Assembly: GCA_965153355.1 (NCBI GenBank)
Contig: OZ231128.1
Coordinates: forward strand, 4,092,001-4,156,000
DNA length: 64,000 bases
Reading direction: 5' to 3'
Source: Flaccisagitta enflata
Taxonomy: Eukaryota > Chaetognatha > Sagittoidea > Aphragmophora
The stretch's first letter is position 1. Every line of letters begins with the position of its first letter. This document shows, piece by piece, positions 45,190 to 60,362 of this stretch. The notes beneath the pieces were generated by a model. That model saw only the letters and a program-made list of their open reading frames with translations. It was not told the DNA's origin and did not search any database. A program made the position numbers and the translations under genes.

Positions 45190-45415
45190 GAAATGTCGCA
45201 AAGTCTGTCTCGAATTGTTGTGGTTGACAAATCAAATATCCTTTGTTCCCAAAGTCAAGTTTGTCTCAATTGTTGTTGATGAAAAATCAAATATCCTTTG
45301 TACCCCCCAAAAAAAAAGTCTGTGGAAGACAAATCAAATAACCTTCGTACTCAAAACTAAGTCTGTCCTGAATGTTGTGGAAGACAAATCAAGTGTCCGT
45401 TCTCAAAAAAAAGTC
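45190..45415. repeat. imperfect tandem repeat
   Basis: Four units around AAGTCTGTC ... TTGTTGTGG ... GACAAATCAAATATCCTTTG, each 50-75 bp. Confidence 0.7.
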
Positions 45416-45717
45416 TAGTAAACTGCCTACCAAATGATTTTTCATCAAATCATGCGACATGGCACTGCTGTTTTTCTTTTTTTTTCTTTTGGAAGATATG
45501 ACCACCAAATTAGATTTTTTGCTCAAAACTCCCATGGGTCCTGTCAGCTCATTAATAAAGTCAATATCCTCCAACGCATTGTTAACTGCCGACTTAAACC
45601 CAAACCTTCCATCCTCCCAAATCAAGACGTGATTAATACTCGCGTGACAGCCACGACACGCTCCCATTGTAACAACAACGAAAGGCATTGGAAGCGAACA
45701 GCACGCACGACACAATC

Positions 45718-46110
<393 letters not shown>

Positions 46111-46349
46111 GGAGGGAAAGAAACACGACGTAGGGACAGACAAACTGACTGGCAGTTCGGCTGGACGACAGACGGACAGGTTAATTGACTTACGAGGAAT
46201 GATTCAGATTAGTTATTAAATTGCAGATGATGAAAAGAAACAGAAACAGGTAGACACACGGATACTATCAGATAGACAGACTACTATCAGATAGACAAAG
46301 ACACAGTGACAGTGACAGGTTCGACCCAGTATAAATCTAATAGTAATTT

Positions 46350-46873
<524 letters not shown>

Positions 46874-46929
46874 TCAATGAAAAATATTTATCTTTGGAGA
46901 AAAAAAGAAAAATGCAAAAAAAAATGAAA

Positions 46930-47160
46930 AATGATTTAAAAAATCATAGCTCCAAAACTATCGATCGCACAGAATTCTGCTTGGCGTCATCTGAAAGAGG
47001 AGAAATAGCTCTTTTTTAGCTGTTTATTTCATGCATAGGCTCGTTCAACCCAAAAAATAAGCACTAACTTCCCCAAGACACTCGTTTGAAAAAGGGAAAA
47101 CCAAATTCCTCCATAGGTCTCAAAAAGCCGAGGGTAACCTTCGACTTTTTTCCAAACAAG
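46930..47160. repeat. dispersed repeat shared with 25750-25981
   Basis: The same landmarks in the same order as the other copy. It follows the CAA tract directly, whereas the other copy precedes the segmental duplication. Confidence 0.75.
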
Positions 47161-47610
47161 AGTATACAAGTAGGGAACTAAGCAGCGACGAACCAGGATG
47201 AAATGGGGTGAAAAAAAAGATGTCGTAATTTTTTAATCGCGGTTGCTTTATCAAAAATGATGAAATATGATAAGTAATTGATCAGTTTTCAATCAGAATT
47301 ACTTGGAAATGCGTTAAAGCCTAATACTGTCTTTTTTTGCGATGATTTTTCAAAAATTTGAAAGAGAATAATGAAGTGCCTTGAAAGCCATCATCTGAGT
47401 TAAGATAAAGGACGACTCTAGAAAACACGCTATACCACCTTGTAGATTAGCTAACGGTGAATTCAAATCTGTTTTCGGAAATGATTTTCGACAGGGCGAA
47501 GAATGGCGAGAGACAAAACTGTGAGCCTTTGTACCATAAATACTTTCATGGAATTCAAACATAGAATAGACGCAAAACAGACTTCACGTTGCGCACTTTT
47601 AGAAACGTCT
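47161..47610. other. no gene seen
   Basis: No recognised repeat or coding sequence. Confidence 0.5.
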
Positions 47611-47614
47611 TTTA

Positions 47615-47925
<311 letters not shown>

Positions 47926-47984
47926 TCATGTCTGCCGACTTCAGGGGAAATTTTCGATTCTCATGACGACAACGGCTTCTTTCT

Positions 47985-48189
47985 TTTTAGTTGCCGTGTT
48001 GGTCGGTCGATAGGTCCGTCACATTCCGAGCGTTTTTTTTTTATTGCATTACTGCTCCTGCCCAACCATTTGCGACTTTCTAGCCGTGTATCCTTGGATC
48101 TCTATAAGAGGCTCTGTCCGTCCGTCCATCCGTTGGTCCATCTGACTTCTTTTTTGTGTGCGTGAAATCAAGCAAGATCTGACTGTCGG

Positions 48190-48260
<71 letters not shown>

Positions 48261-48616
48261 CTCTTTCTTTCTTTCTATCTTCCTCTTTCTCTCTTGCGCG
48301 TGCGTGGGTAACAAGCTCCATCGCAGGTAGAAAGCGCAAAGGACCCTTCTGTAGGTTGAATTTTGGCCTTGTTTTTAAGTTGCGTGCTACTCGACTCAAC
48401 ACCCTGCTTGTTCGTCCATCTGTTGGTCGTTTGGTCGGTCGTTTGGTCCGTCGGTCCGTAATGATTGAGTTAAAAGTGGAAAAACGAGCGTTTTGGATAC
48501 TCATGTGTATGTTTGTGTATTAGGTGGGAGTTGGGGTGTGGATATGGGTTGGATGCCACTACCCACCCGTCCACAACAATATTGTCACCCTGCATCACTT
48601 GTTTTTTTTTTTTTTT
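47985..48616 (+). mobile_element. cluster of three hairpin/GTCC copies
   Basis: A truncated copy (47985-48092, tail GCCGTGTATCC) runs directly into a second (48093-48377: CTCTATAAGAGGCTCTGTCC, (TTTC)n at 48190-48280, GGCCTTGTTTTT). A third follows (48378-48616: GTTGCGTGCTACTCGACTC, TTGGTCGTTTGG, variant tail GTCACCCTGCATCACTTG). Confidence 0.55.
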
Positions 48617-49085
48617 TGCTTTTGCGTGTGTTCGTACAATTTGAAATAAAATGAACAACGTGGTTAATACTTATCTTTTAAACCGATTTAAATTTTTGAA
48701 TGAAAAAAAAATGTTTCAATTTGGCATAAAATTCTGCCAATGTTCAAATCTTATCACTCATGGTCGGTCTACGTGGCGGCAACGTCATCAGCGATATCTA
48801 TATTAATCATCAGGAAGGTTTTTTTGCTGGTATTAGCTCTAATTGACTCATTGCAAGTCAAGGTGTAGCTCAAATTTCTTGAAGAAAAAAAAGTGCCAGA
48901 AACTGAGTGGCAGATACCACTCACTTACAATAATCCAGGCATCATGAAATGAGTCCAAAGTGTCATTTATGGCTGTAATAAGTGTGACCCATATAAATTC
49001 GAGCCAATCCACATGCGGGAGGCCATATTCTAACATATTAGCTGTTTCCGTATCACTACCCTAATACAAGAGGGAGAAAAGAAAA
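48617..49085. other. no gene seen
   Basis: No motif-bearing frame; no repeat recognised. Confidence 0.5.
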
Positions 49086-49087
49086 AC

Positions 49088-49257
49088 GAGGCCAGATACA
49101 CGGCTACCCCAGTCGCGTGCGGGTGGGCAGGGGCGGATATGCGCGTTTTCCCAGTTTTCGACTCAATCACCTCTACGGACCAACCAACCAACCGACCAAC
49201 CGACCGACCAACGGACTGACAAAGCCTCTTATAGAGTTGCGTGTCCGCAACTAAAAA
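49088..49257 (-). mobile_element. hairpin/GTCC element, short complete copy
   Basis: The inverse tail is AACGAGGCCAGATACACGGC, the core ACCGACCAACCGACCGACC, and the inverse head TCTTATAGAGTTGCGTGTCC. Confidence 0.8.
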
Positions 49258-49409
49258 GAAAAGAAAATGGAAAGAAAGGAGAAGTAGGAGAGGAGGTTTG
49301 TGAGCCTCCCTTGTCGTTGTTGAAGCGTCGAGCTTTTAGAAAGAGACAAGTAAGAAACGTGGCCTGTAGGGGATTGTCTATCGACAACGGCAGATGGAGA
49401 CGCAAATAT

Positions 49410-49781
<372 letters not shown>

Positions 49782-49904
49782 CGAAAGCGCGAAAATATTC
49801 GACACATGGTTCTGATTTCGGCAAAAAAGGTTTTCTTTTCTTATCTCTTTGTGGTCTCAATGGAGTGGAAACGTGACCTTAGGACAACCAGACATCCAAG
49901 TATA

Positions 49905-50340
49905 GCACATGGTCAGCGGTACTCGTTGCTCTGCTTGGAGGGATCACCTCTCTTCCTGGGAGGGCTCAAATGACTAGACAGATACGAAGGCGGATTTAAG
50001 GCCTGAGAAGTCAGTTTTGAGGCTTGAAAACCTATTTTTGAGAGCTGAATCAAGGCCTGAGAGGAGTAGAGTAAAATGATATGTCTAATTAATTTACACG
50101 TCTCCTCTAAACCTGCCTCTAACTTATTTGTCACAAATGAATTTTCGGGAGACAAAAATGTCTCAACGGATTTGATCCCACGGATTTGTCCGCAGGCCTG
50201 AGAGGGCTGGTTTTGGTATGCGTGAGCTGGATTGGGGGTTGAGAGCGAGGATGGAGTGATAGAAGGACCACCTGGACGTACGGATGGACGTCTGGAAATA
50301 TAACTCCTGGAATCTATAGACTACACACTAGTAGGTACCA
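49905..50340. repeat. decayed repeat related to 11557-13392
   Basis: GGTCAGCGGTACTCGTTGC, GAGGGCTCAAATGACTAG and GGCCTGAGAAGTC/GGCTTGAAAACC units resemble the arms and 20-bp repeats of that element. It ends in GGACGTACGGATGGACGTCTG. The boundary is uncertain. Confidence 0.4.
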
Positions 50341-50774
50341 ACTACACAGGTAGTCCGCCAGCGAATTTGGGTGCGTTCAGCAACAGGGAATGAACGCCTC
50401 TTCATCAACAATGCCATACAGGTGTTGATGAACACAATGAAAGAGACCTTTGCCCAACGATTTTGTTCAGAGAGGGCCATAAAAAGCGCGTTCATGAACG
50501 GCTAAAAAATCCACTCCACCACAAAATTAGTTCAGTAATCAATAGGAAAAGATTTTATTTTACGCTCAAATGAAAACTTTTCCTTCGCTACTTCAATATG
50601 CAGATTATGGCTTTATGACGTCCTTCATCGTGGTCGCTGTTTTTCGGTCGGGCTCAGTTAAATTGTGAGAAGCGAGCACGGAAAGCTCAGTCAAAGAAAT
50701 AGCTAAAATCGTGCCTGCATGTAACTCTACCCCCTCGCCACTACACATACAAAGAATCACAACCGCATCGTATA

Positions 50775-51484
50775 CACTTTTTTCTTTTTATAAGCACGCA
50801 CTTTTTTTGGCTGAGGCTGAGCGTGCTTAGCAAAATCTCATTTTCGAGGCTGAAATGTGCTTAAAAGCGTGCTTATCATCTATCAGTTAGTAATTATCCT
50901 ATTCAGTATAGAACAAAGATCACAGTAGGGTATGGAAAATAGTGTAGCATGAGTATTATATAATATAGAATGAAGTATAGTATAAAATACAGTAATGAAT
51001 GTAATTTGCATAAAAAGATATACAGTATCTTTTGCTGATATGGTTCTACTTTTATATAAACCATGGGATGAGAGTAGTATCTTGATTTAATATAAATTTT
51101 TTTTAGATTTTTAGTGTTATTTAGAATCATGATATATTATTGTTGTTTAGTGGTCCTTGTTACAGCAATAAATCAACAATAGTATCTAAGCAATAATATT
51201 CTTAATCATTATAAGAAATCCAATCATTTCTATTAGTATCAAATCCTGAATGTATTAACAGATTGATATTATAGATAATTTCAATTTCTATCAAAGTTTC
51301 TAAAGGTTTTTGTGAAATTCAAACCAAAAATGTTTAAAATTAACATATTTTGGAAATTTCATCAAAATTTTTTTTTCGAATTGGAAATCTCAGCCTGGAG
51401 CGTGCTTAGCAATGTGCTTAAATTTTCCCAATATCTGAGGCTGGGCGTACTTATAAACGATGTGCTTATAAAAAGAAAAAAGTG
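50775..51484. mobile_element. Tc1/mariner-like MITE, CACTTTTT/TAAGCACGC family
   Basis: 710 bp with TA at 50773-50774 and 51485-51486. It matches 29229-29950 throughout, including GCTGAGGCTGAGCGTGCTTA and CAGCCTGGAGCGTGCTTAGC. Confidence 0.85.
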
Positions 51485-51519
51485 TATGCGTATTTTCACT
51501 CTTTCCAACTCGAACTCGA

Positions 51520-51608
51520 CGTATTGACTGACGGACGGACCGACGGATGGAAAACGCCACTTACAGGGTCCGTAACTCCGTATTGGACTCGAGAACGCAA
51601 CTAGAAAT
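51520..51608 (-). mobile_element. hairpin/GTCC element fragment
   Basis: GACTGACGGACGGACCGACG then CCACTTACAGGGTCCGTAAC and GAACGCAACTAGAAATT. Only the head half remains. Confidence 0.5.
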
Positions 51609-51659
51609 TAGGAATTAGAAATCTTTAAGTGAACGCTCATGAGTCATGACATGACATGG

Positions 51660-53720
51660 TTGGGTGCTTCACATAGCAAAAGTTGCTTATTTCTTTTCAT
51701 CCTCTTTACTTAATATGGAGTGGCCAATTTTAGGACCCCTACTATTTTTTTTTATCAAAAATCGTTCATCTTCCGTTTCTTAGAAAATTGTTTTTGAGAG
51801 CCTAATTTGTATATTGCAGTGGGATAAAATAATATGCTGATCTTATTTGAATTAGCTTTTACAAATTTCTACTCTTTATAGAATTGTTAATCTGCCTTTT
51901 CACGAGCTCTTTTGTAATTTATGCTCTGATATTTTAATTCATTTTTACAAAAATCATGATTTTCTAAAACTAACAATTGGTTCTTTTGTAACAAGACTAC
52001 ACAAGATTTTGCTGAATTCTGGGAAACCTGAGGAAACTTTAAGGCCAAAACAAAAACGGAAGATGAAGAAATTTTGAGAAAAGGAAAACGGTCATCTTCA
52101 TGATTTTTTCACTCCGTATTGGGTTAGCGGGACGAGAAGAAAATCAATTTTTTAGTCGTGTGCACGCGACTCTACAACCCGCTCCGTCGGTCGGTCCGTC
52201 GGTTGGTCTGTAACACTTTGCTTTTTTGCGTCTTTTTAGGTCGTCTGGAGTTATTTTGAGTCATTTTTTGGTTGTTTTTTTGAATTATTGGTTGCTTTTA
52301 GTCATTTTTGGTCATTTTTGGTCATTTTTGGTCATTTTGGTCATTTTGGTCATTTTGGTCATTTTGGTCATTTTGGTCGTTTTGGTCATTTTTGGTCATT
52401 TTTGGTCATTTTTGATCAATTTTGGTCATTTTTGGTTATATTTGGTTAATTTTGGTTAATTTTGGTCATTTTTGGTCATTTTTGGTCATTTTTGTCATTT
52501 TTGTCATTTTTGCTCATTTTGGTAATTTTTGGTCATTTTTGGTCATTTTTGGTCATTTTAGGTCATTTTTGGTCATTTTTGGTCAATTTTGGTCATTTTG
52601 GTCATTTTTGGTCATTTTGGTCATTTTTGGTCATATTTGGTCATTTTGGACATTTTGGTCATTTTGGTCATTTTTGGTCATTTTGGGTCATTTTGGGTCA
52701 TTTTTGGTCATTTTTGGTCATTTTTGGTCATTTTTGGTTAAAGTCTGCTGTTTAAAGTTTGCTGGTTAAAGTCTGCTGGGTAAAGTCTGATGGTTAAAGT
52801 TTGCTGGTTTAAATCTGCTGGTTTAAATCTGCTGGTTTAAGTCTGCTGGTTTAAATCTAATGGGTTAAGTCTGCTGGTTAAAGTCTGCTGGTTTAAATCT
52901 GCTGGTTTAAGTCTGCTGGTTTAAGTCTGCTGGTTTAAATCTAATGGTTTAAGTCTGCTGGTCTAATGGTTTAAGTCTGCTGGTTTAAGTCTGCTGGTTA
53001 AAATGATATTAAAGATAAGTATGGTTTAAGTTTGGTTTAAGTCTGGTTTAAGTCTAGTTTGAGTCTGGTTTAAGTCTGGTTTATGTCTGGTTTAAGTCTG
53101 GTTTAAGTCTGGTTTAAGACTGGTTCATGTCTGATTTATGTCTGGTTTAGGTCTGGGTTAGGTCTGGTTTAGGTCTGGTCTATGTCTGTTTTTTGTCTGG
53201 TTTATGTTTGATTTAGGTCTGATTTAGGTCTGGTTTTGGTCTGGTTTTGGTCTGGTTTTGGTCTGGTTTAACTCTGGTTTGAGTCTGGTTTGAGTCTGGT
53301 TTAAGTCTGGTTTGAGCCTGGTTTGAGCCTGGTTTGAGCCTGGTTTGAGCCTAGTTTTGGTCTGGTTTAAGTCTGGTTTAAGTCTGGTTTAAGTCTGGTT
53401 TGAGTCTGGTTTGAGTCTGGTTTGAGTCTGGTTTGAGTCTCGTTTGAGTCTGGCTTAAATCTGGTTTATGTCTGGTTTATGTCTGGTTTATGTCTGGTTT
53501 ATGTCTGGTTTTGGTCTGGTTTAATTCTGGTTTGAGTCTGGTTTGAGTCTGGTTTGAGTTTGGTTTGAGTCTGGTTTGGGTCTGTTTTGGGTCTGTTTTG
53601 GGTTGCGTTTAAGTCTGATTTTCGATAAAAAGATACAATAAGGAGTCAGGTCAGTTCAGTTATTTTTGTCCTGCACGCGACTTATAGGTGTTGGCCTTGT
53701 TTTCTATGCGAAGCGCCCAA
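51660..53720. mobile_element. Mutator-like MITE, TTGGGTGC family, filled with a hairpin/GTCC element
   Basis: The left end is TTGGGTGCTTCACATAGCAA. The right end is CTATGCGAAGCGCCCAA. A perfect 9-bp duplication ATGACATGG flanks it (51651-51659 and 53721-53729). The first 490 bp match 27988-28494. About 1.55 kb of hairpin/GTCC element is inserted just before the right terminus. Confidence 0.85.
52150..53703 (+). mobile_element. very long hairpin/GTCC element with three internal satellites
   Basis: The head TTTTTTAGTCGTGTGCACGC and core GGTCGGTCCGTCGGTTGG are followed by a TTTTTGGTCA array (52270-52738). A GTCTGCTGGTTTAAA array (52739-53000) and a GTCTGGTTTAA / GTCTGGTTTGA array (53018-53600) come next. 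The tail CTGCACGCGACTTATAGG ... GGCCTTGTTTTC closes it. Long frames here are by-products of the arrays. Confidence 0.75.
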
Positions 53721-53799
53721 ATGACATGGTCACATGCGGCCTTTCACATTTGCGAAACCATATTCTTTTTCCTATATCCACCAAAACACTAACCGTAAC

Positions 53800-54075
53800 C
53801 ATTCATTCGTTCTTTCATTCATCCATTCATTCGACCATTCATTTATCCATTCATTCATTCATTCATTCATTCGATCATTCATTGATTCATCCATTTATTC
53901 ATTCATTCATTCTTTCTTTCAATCATTTATTCCCTTCTTTCATTCTTCTATCCTATATTCTATCCATCCTTCCTTTCTACCTACCTTCCTCCCTTCCTTC
54001 TTTCCTTCCTTCCTTCCTTCCTTCCTTCCTTCCTTCCTTCCTTCCTTCCTTCCTTCCTTCCTTCCTTCCTTTTTT
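53800..54075. repeat. (CATT)n and (CCTT)n arrays
   Basis: CATTCATTCATT-type sequence to about 53925, then CCTTCCTTCCTT to about 54070. Confidence 0.95.
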
Positions 54076-54131
54076 CATTCACTCGTTCATCCCCTGTGAT
54101 TCTTGTTCATACAAATTGGTTTTCTACGCCT

Positions 54132-54354
54132 TGTCCAAGGGGATAGAGTTTCTGTCTAAAGAGGTCAGAAGCAACGAATCCAAGTAGAGCTGAGTCCATT
54201 CGCTCGATAAACCATCCAATGACCCCCCTCCCCATTTCCTTTGAAGTACTTCCTTCCTCTTTATCTGTCTGTCTGAATCTGTGTGTCATTGACTCAGTAT
54301 ATTATGTATTTGTCCGTGCGTGACTGTTTGTGTCTGTGTTCATAAGTGTGCGTT

Positions 54355-54428
<74 letters not shown>

Positions 54429-54437
54429 TGTGTGTTT

Positions 54438-54534
<97 letters not shown>

Positions 54535-55106
54535 TGTGCATGCTAGAGTGTGCATGTGTGTCTGTGCAACTTCTAAAAGCTAACATTGGTCACCTGGCAA
54601 CCCTTTACTTCATTTTTAGTCGCGGACACGCGACTGTATAAGCTACTTTTCGGTCCGTCGGGCCGTCCGTCGGTCGGTCGGTCCGTAACAAAGTCACTTT
54701 TCGAGGTTTTCCGCTCCTGCCCACCCGCCCGCGATTAATGCTGCCGTGAATACGGCCTTGTTTTTTACAATACTGAAATTCGCCCATAAGAGATAGAATT
54801 CATTATACTAGGTATTTAACTTCGTTTACCGATCGGGCTTGTTTCAACGCTGACTGAATGAAGAACGTACTCTTGTAATGTTATGTTATGTATATGTCAC
54901 GGTGTACACGAACATGAAATTTGGAGGGTCAAAGGGTGAAAAAAATGAATGTCATATTTTTGTAATTTTTTTTTGCTATCTTGTAAAATAGTATAATAGT
55001 GTTGTTACAGAAAATTTCAATGCAAAATCTTATTTTGTTCCGGATTTATACTCAAATTTCTATTTAAAAAAGAAAATTTATAGAATAATGATAGTAATTT
55101 TTATTA
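54132..55106. repeat. 975-bp tandem duplication, unit 1
   Basis: It starts TGTCCAAGGGGATAGAG and ends TTTTTATTA. It contains an interrupted (TG)n tract (54360-54533), a complete hairpin/GTCC element (54617-54772, head CTGTATAAGCTACTTTTCGG) and AT-rich sequence. Unit 2 follows directly. Confidence 0.93.
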
Positions 55107-56083
<977 letters not shown>

Positions 56084-58020
56084 TTTTTCTTTTGATAGGC
56101 AAAAAATGTTAAACAAGGGTTGAAATTTTTTTTGAAGATCAGCAACAACCCAAACCACACTTTTTGGGTCACGGTTGATCCATCCCGTGCATAATTTGTC
56201 CTTGTCCCTACATGAAAATCAAATTTTCATAAATTCGAAATGTCGTGTTTTGACTTTGAAGTCCAATTTGGGCACTTTAATAAAATCTGATTTTCATGAA
56301 AATTTTGGTGGTGGTAGCACATGATGTTAAGTAACAGTTGAAATTTCATTAAAATTGGACAAGATTAAGGGGGGTAAATGCTTATTTTTTGGTGTATAGT
56401 ATCTTCGAAAAAAACAATTTTTTTGAGTTTTAAGTATCCAAAATCTTTGAAAAATATCATGATCTTTCTAGGAATGGTAAATAGGATGTAGTTACATGTG
56501 CTTGTAAAATTTGAGCTCAATTGGCCAACTTTAAGTAAGGCGTAAAGGCCAAAAACAGCCAAAAATAGCCATTTTAGGCCATAACGGGCACTTTATTAAG
56601 AGACTATTGTACCCATACCAAGTTTGTGCAAAATGAACCCCGAAGAAGTGTTCCCCAAGGTATTTGGCAGATCTTAGGAGGCATGTTGATATATGTCTCA
56701 TCATTCGCCTGTTTGGACCTCCTTTTAATGGCCATAGCAATAGATATTCTGGAGACAGTAATGAATAATTAGAGACAATCTGAAAGGTTGTGACTCATAA
56801 CTATCTCTTGATAGGATTAGTATAAACTGAAATTACTGCTCAAGGCTAGAAAATACTCAAAAAATTAAGCAAATATTTTTACTTTATAAAAAAAAACACC
56901 TTTTTTTTTATTTTCATAAAAGATTTAAAAAGAATTATCTTTTAAGTGATAAAAAGTTTGAAATACAGTCAAAAGAATATATAATATAAAAATGCTTATT
57001 AAAGCCATTATCATCTTTTTTTAAATGATGGCAAAAAAATGCTATCCTATGGAATAGAAAAGCAAAATTTTGAATATATGTCTGTTTCCCCTATATTTAT
57101 CCTTTAAAACCGGCCCTGATTTTAAATCCACTTTCATAGGCTTGAAACAAACCCTAAAATCCCTTAAATCAAGCTCTGTCAGTCTTCACAAACAAACCTA
57201 GGACTTTTTTGGCCTAAAAAAAAATTCATTACTTCATGATAAGTATCTTCTCTTTTTCATCAGTATCTTAAATTAAACAAATTTGGAAGCTGACCATCTA
57301 AATGTTGCTTTCAAATACACGCCGTCCTAAAATCATTGCCAAATGCCATTCATGAACATAAGAACATGCTTAACACGCACATTGACATATTGACATACTG
57401 ACATTGACATATTGGATGTAACCGACCTTAATAAAACACTCTCAAAATAATTCAGAGGCATACAGTGCTAAAAGAGGACAATAATAACTTAATAAGTCAC
57501 ACATACATTCAATACAGCCGTCAATTTAAGATCATGATCACGTTTGTTCAGCTCAGGTCAAAGCATTTCAAGACATAACCAACAAGACAAAACTAGATGT
57601 CAAACTCCTTGTTCAAGAAAGAATGATCAAACATTCCCAATCTCATAAACATGAACATCCTTTTTTAAATGCGCAAAACCTCATTTCAGATGTCGCATTC
57701 CTTCATTTCACTCGCATTGCAAAAACAAACTACATGTCATATCATAAATCATTCAAGAAAAAGGATTTCAATTTTCTTACAAAATATTCTTTTTTTTTCC
57801 ATTTCAGACAAGTACATTGGCAGCTTGGCACTATACAATACAGTGAAATCCAATGGCAGCGTATGACGAGATAAATTGAATCACGCGTAGAGAAAATTAA
57901 TTGTCATAGTTACGCTGTAACTATTAGTTACGGGATACAAATCACAAAACAAAAGCGCATCGCATCATGACGAAGGAAGAAGCTCAAGTGCGAGTTAATA
58001 TCTTCGCCGAATTTCGCGCG
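56084..58020. other. no gene seen
   Basis: AT-rich with short frames only. A short frame starting ATGACGAAGGAAGAAGCTC (57967) runs into the following CTT tract; it reads like protein for about 18 codons but has no further support. Confidence 0.5.
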
Positions 58021-58862
58021 ATCTTCTTCTTCTTCTTCTTCTTCTTCTTCTTCTTCTTCTTCTTCTTCTTCTTCTTCTTCTTCTTCTTCTTCTTCACCTT
58101 CCTTTTTGCTGGCTACTGATATCTTTATACTGAAATTCTTAGTTTCTTCTTCTTCTTCTTCTTCTTCTTCTTCTTCTTCTTCTTTTTCTTCTTCCTCTTC
58201 TTTTTCTTCTTCATATTTTTAGTCGCGTGCTACGCGACTCTATAAGCCACTTTTCGGTCCGTCCGTCCGTCTGTCCGTCCATTGGTCTGTCGGTCCGTCA
58301 CAAAGTTGTTCTAAAGGCTTTTTATCGCGTTTTAAACGTCTCAAAGTAGTGGAGAAGAAGCTTGGAGTAGTAAACAGCTGTTTCAAATGTCTTTTTAAAA
58401 AAAACAAGTTTGTCTATCTGTCTGCCTGACTTTTTTTGAAAGTGCCAACGCACGCAACTTAGGTCTAATGACCTTGTTTTCTCATTTACCCCACTTCTAT
58501 TCCTTTTCACAATCTTCCGATCTTCTTATTCTTCTTCATCTTCTTCTTCATCTTCTTCCTCATCATCTTCTTCTTCATCTTCTTCCTCATCTTCTTCCTC
58601 ATCTTCTTCTTCTTCTTCTTCTTCTTCTTCTTCTTCTTCTTCTTCTTCATCATCTTCTTCTTCTTCTTCTTCTTCTCCTTCCTGTTTTTCTTCTTCTTCT
58701 TCTTCTTCTCCTTCTTCTTCTTCACCTTCCTTTTTGCTGGCTACTGATATCTTTATTCTGAAATACTTAGTTTCTTCTTCTCCTTCTTCTTCTCCTTCTT
58801 CTTCTTCTTCTTCTTCTTCTTCTTCTTCTTCTTCTTCTTCTTCTTCTTCTTCTTCTTCTTCT
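58021..58862. repeat. (CTT)n blocks interrupted by a hairpin/GTCC element
   Basis: CTT blocks lie at 58021-58095, 58145-58215, 58525-58735 and 58770-58862. The string CCTTTTTGCTGGCTACTGAT plus ATCTTTAT(A/T)CTGAAAT(T/A)CTTAG occurs at about 58105 and again at about 58730, so a block was duplicated. The element at 58219-58485 (head TAGTCGCGTGCTACGCGACT) lies between the copies. Confidence 0.85.
58217..58487 (+). mobile_element. hairpin/GTCC element
   Basis: The head is TTTTTAGTCGCGTGCTACGC, the core GGTCCGTCCGTCCGTCTGTCC, and the tail CCAACGCACGCAACTTAGG ... GACCTTGTTTTC. Confidence 0.8.
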
Positions 58863-59028
58863 TTTATTTTCATTCCTATCACTTTTTTCTGCTCATAAAT
58901 ATGTTTCTTTCCTCTAGTCTGTAAGGCTACATTAAAATAAGACTGAAAGTCGCTAATTCCCTTTTTTTCCGCTGAGGTCACCTGACGTGAAATTATAAAT
59001 TTGCATAGAAATGAAGATAATCGAAAAA

Positions 59029-59082
59029 ATAAAAACATGGCCCTGATCTACACACATCAGGGGTCAGGGCCATGTTTTTCAA
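59029..59082. repeat. perfect-stem hairpin
   Basis: AAAAACATGGCCCTGA and TCAGGGCCATGTTTTT form a 16-bp stem around ACACACATCAGGGG. It could be a transcriptional hairpin or a relic of a small TIR element. Confidence 0.75.
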
Positions 59083-60170
59083 AATGCAAAATATGCAAAA
59101 ATGAGGCTGTGATATAATTTCACGTCCAATAAATAATATTTTCAAAAAATGTTATGGCCGTGGTTTTTTCCTTGTTTGAGACAGAAATAAGCATAAAAAC
59201 AACTCCGGTAGGTGACCACCGCGGGCTATGATGCGTAGTGATGTTGTTGACCAGGCTGCTCAACAAAATTTTGATTATGATTGTCTTCCATTGACGAAAA
59301 ACGAGTAAAATAGCGGTCATGTCGGATTATGTAAATCAGCTTTGTAAACAGAGAGAGGCTCATGTAACTTGACTTTTTGGCGTTTTGGTTGCAAAACAAG
59401 GCCCATACTCTTTGTGAGCGGTAATTTAGGTGTCAACCGCTGTATGTGAACTAATTGGAAGGTTCATATTCTCCAGAACATTGCATAGGTAAAGTAACGA
59501 GCGCCAATGTAGAAGTAAGTTGTAAAGGAAAATACCACTGAAATCAACCGTAACTGGTGAATTTGTGGCCTGTTGTCGCCCATTATATAGGTCAAAATTG
59601 TCATTCATGACTCATACACATACTATAGTGATGCCCCACGAAGAGGATGAGCTTAGTTGGACAATTTGGAACACTTACGAATCCAAATTCAGCCTGAAAA
59701 CATGTTAAAACCCTTATTTCTTGACCCGGTACACCGTGACATATATGAAGTAAAGTGACAATAGGAACAAATTTCTTTTTTTTATTTTAAGGCAATATCT
59801 GAGATCATCCTCTTCTGATCTGATTTGGCGAGATAAAAGAAACAAAATGTTAAACGTTTGCACAAAAGTCATATCATCACTCATTGACACTTTTCTATAA
59901 ATGTACCATGAATAATATAATAATAAATATGATAATCAATATGATAATTTATATTTTCATATACCCTGTCATCAATTACAACTGTTAGTTACAGTGTAAC
60001 GAAAAAAACTTTTATTGTGCATAAAGCATTTATGTTCAAGAATTCCGCTGACAGCACATGATCTACCATTTTGTCATGCAAAATTTCAAAGCACTGGCTC
60101 AAGATGTTGGGTTTCCACATGATTTTCAAATTTGGCAAGATTTTCCTCCTAAACATCATTTTTTAAGTAA
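59083..60170. other. no gene seen
   Basis: GTACACCGTGACATATAT (59731-59748) is the inverse of ATATGTCACGGTGTAC found in both tandem-duplication units (54891 and 55867). No coding evidence. Confidence 0.5.
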
Positions 60171-60171
60171 T

Positions 60172-60362
60172 TTTTAGTCTCGTGCACGCGGCTTCACAAC
60201 CCGCTTTGTCCGTTGGTTGGTCAGTTGGTTGGTTGGTCGGTCACACTTTGCTTGTTTTTATGTTTTTTTTTCTTTGACCTCACTGCTCTTGCCCAAATGG
60301 TCTGTTGACCTCAAATATGGCCCCTACCCACGACTTCGGTAGCTGTGTTTCCGGCCACGTCC
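60172..60362 (+). mobile_element. hairpin/GTCC element
   Basis: The head is TTTTTAGTCTCGTGCACGCG, the middle CACTGCTCTTGCCCAAATGG, and the diverged tail is GCTGTGTTTCCGGCCACG. Confidence 0.75.

Noticed and set aside
52226-52769. Phe-Trp-Ser-Leu repeat frames that look like a membrane protein
   Set aside because: They are the TTTTTGGTCA array inside a mobile element; the pattern changes with unit slippage and has no start context.
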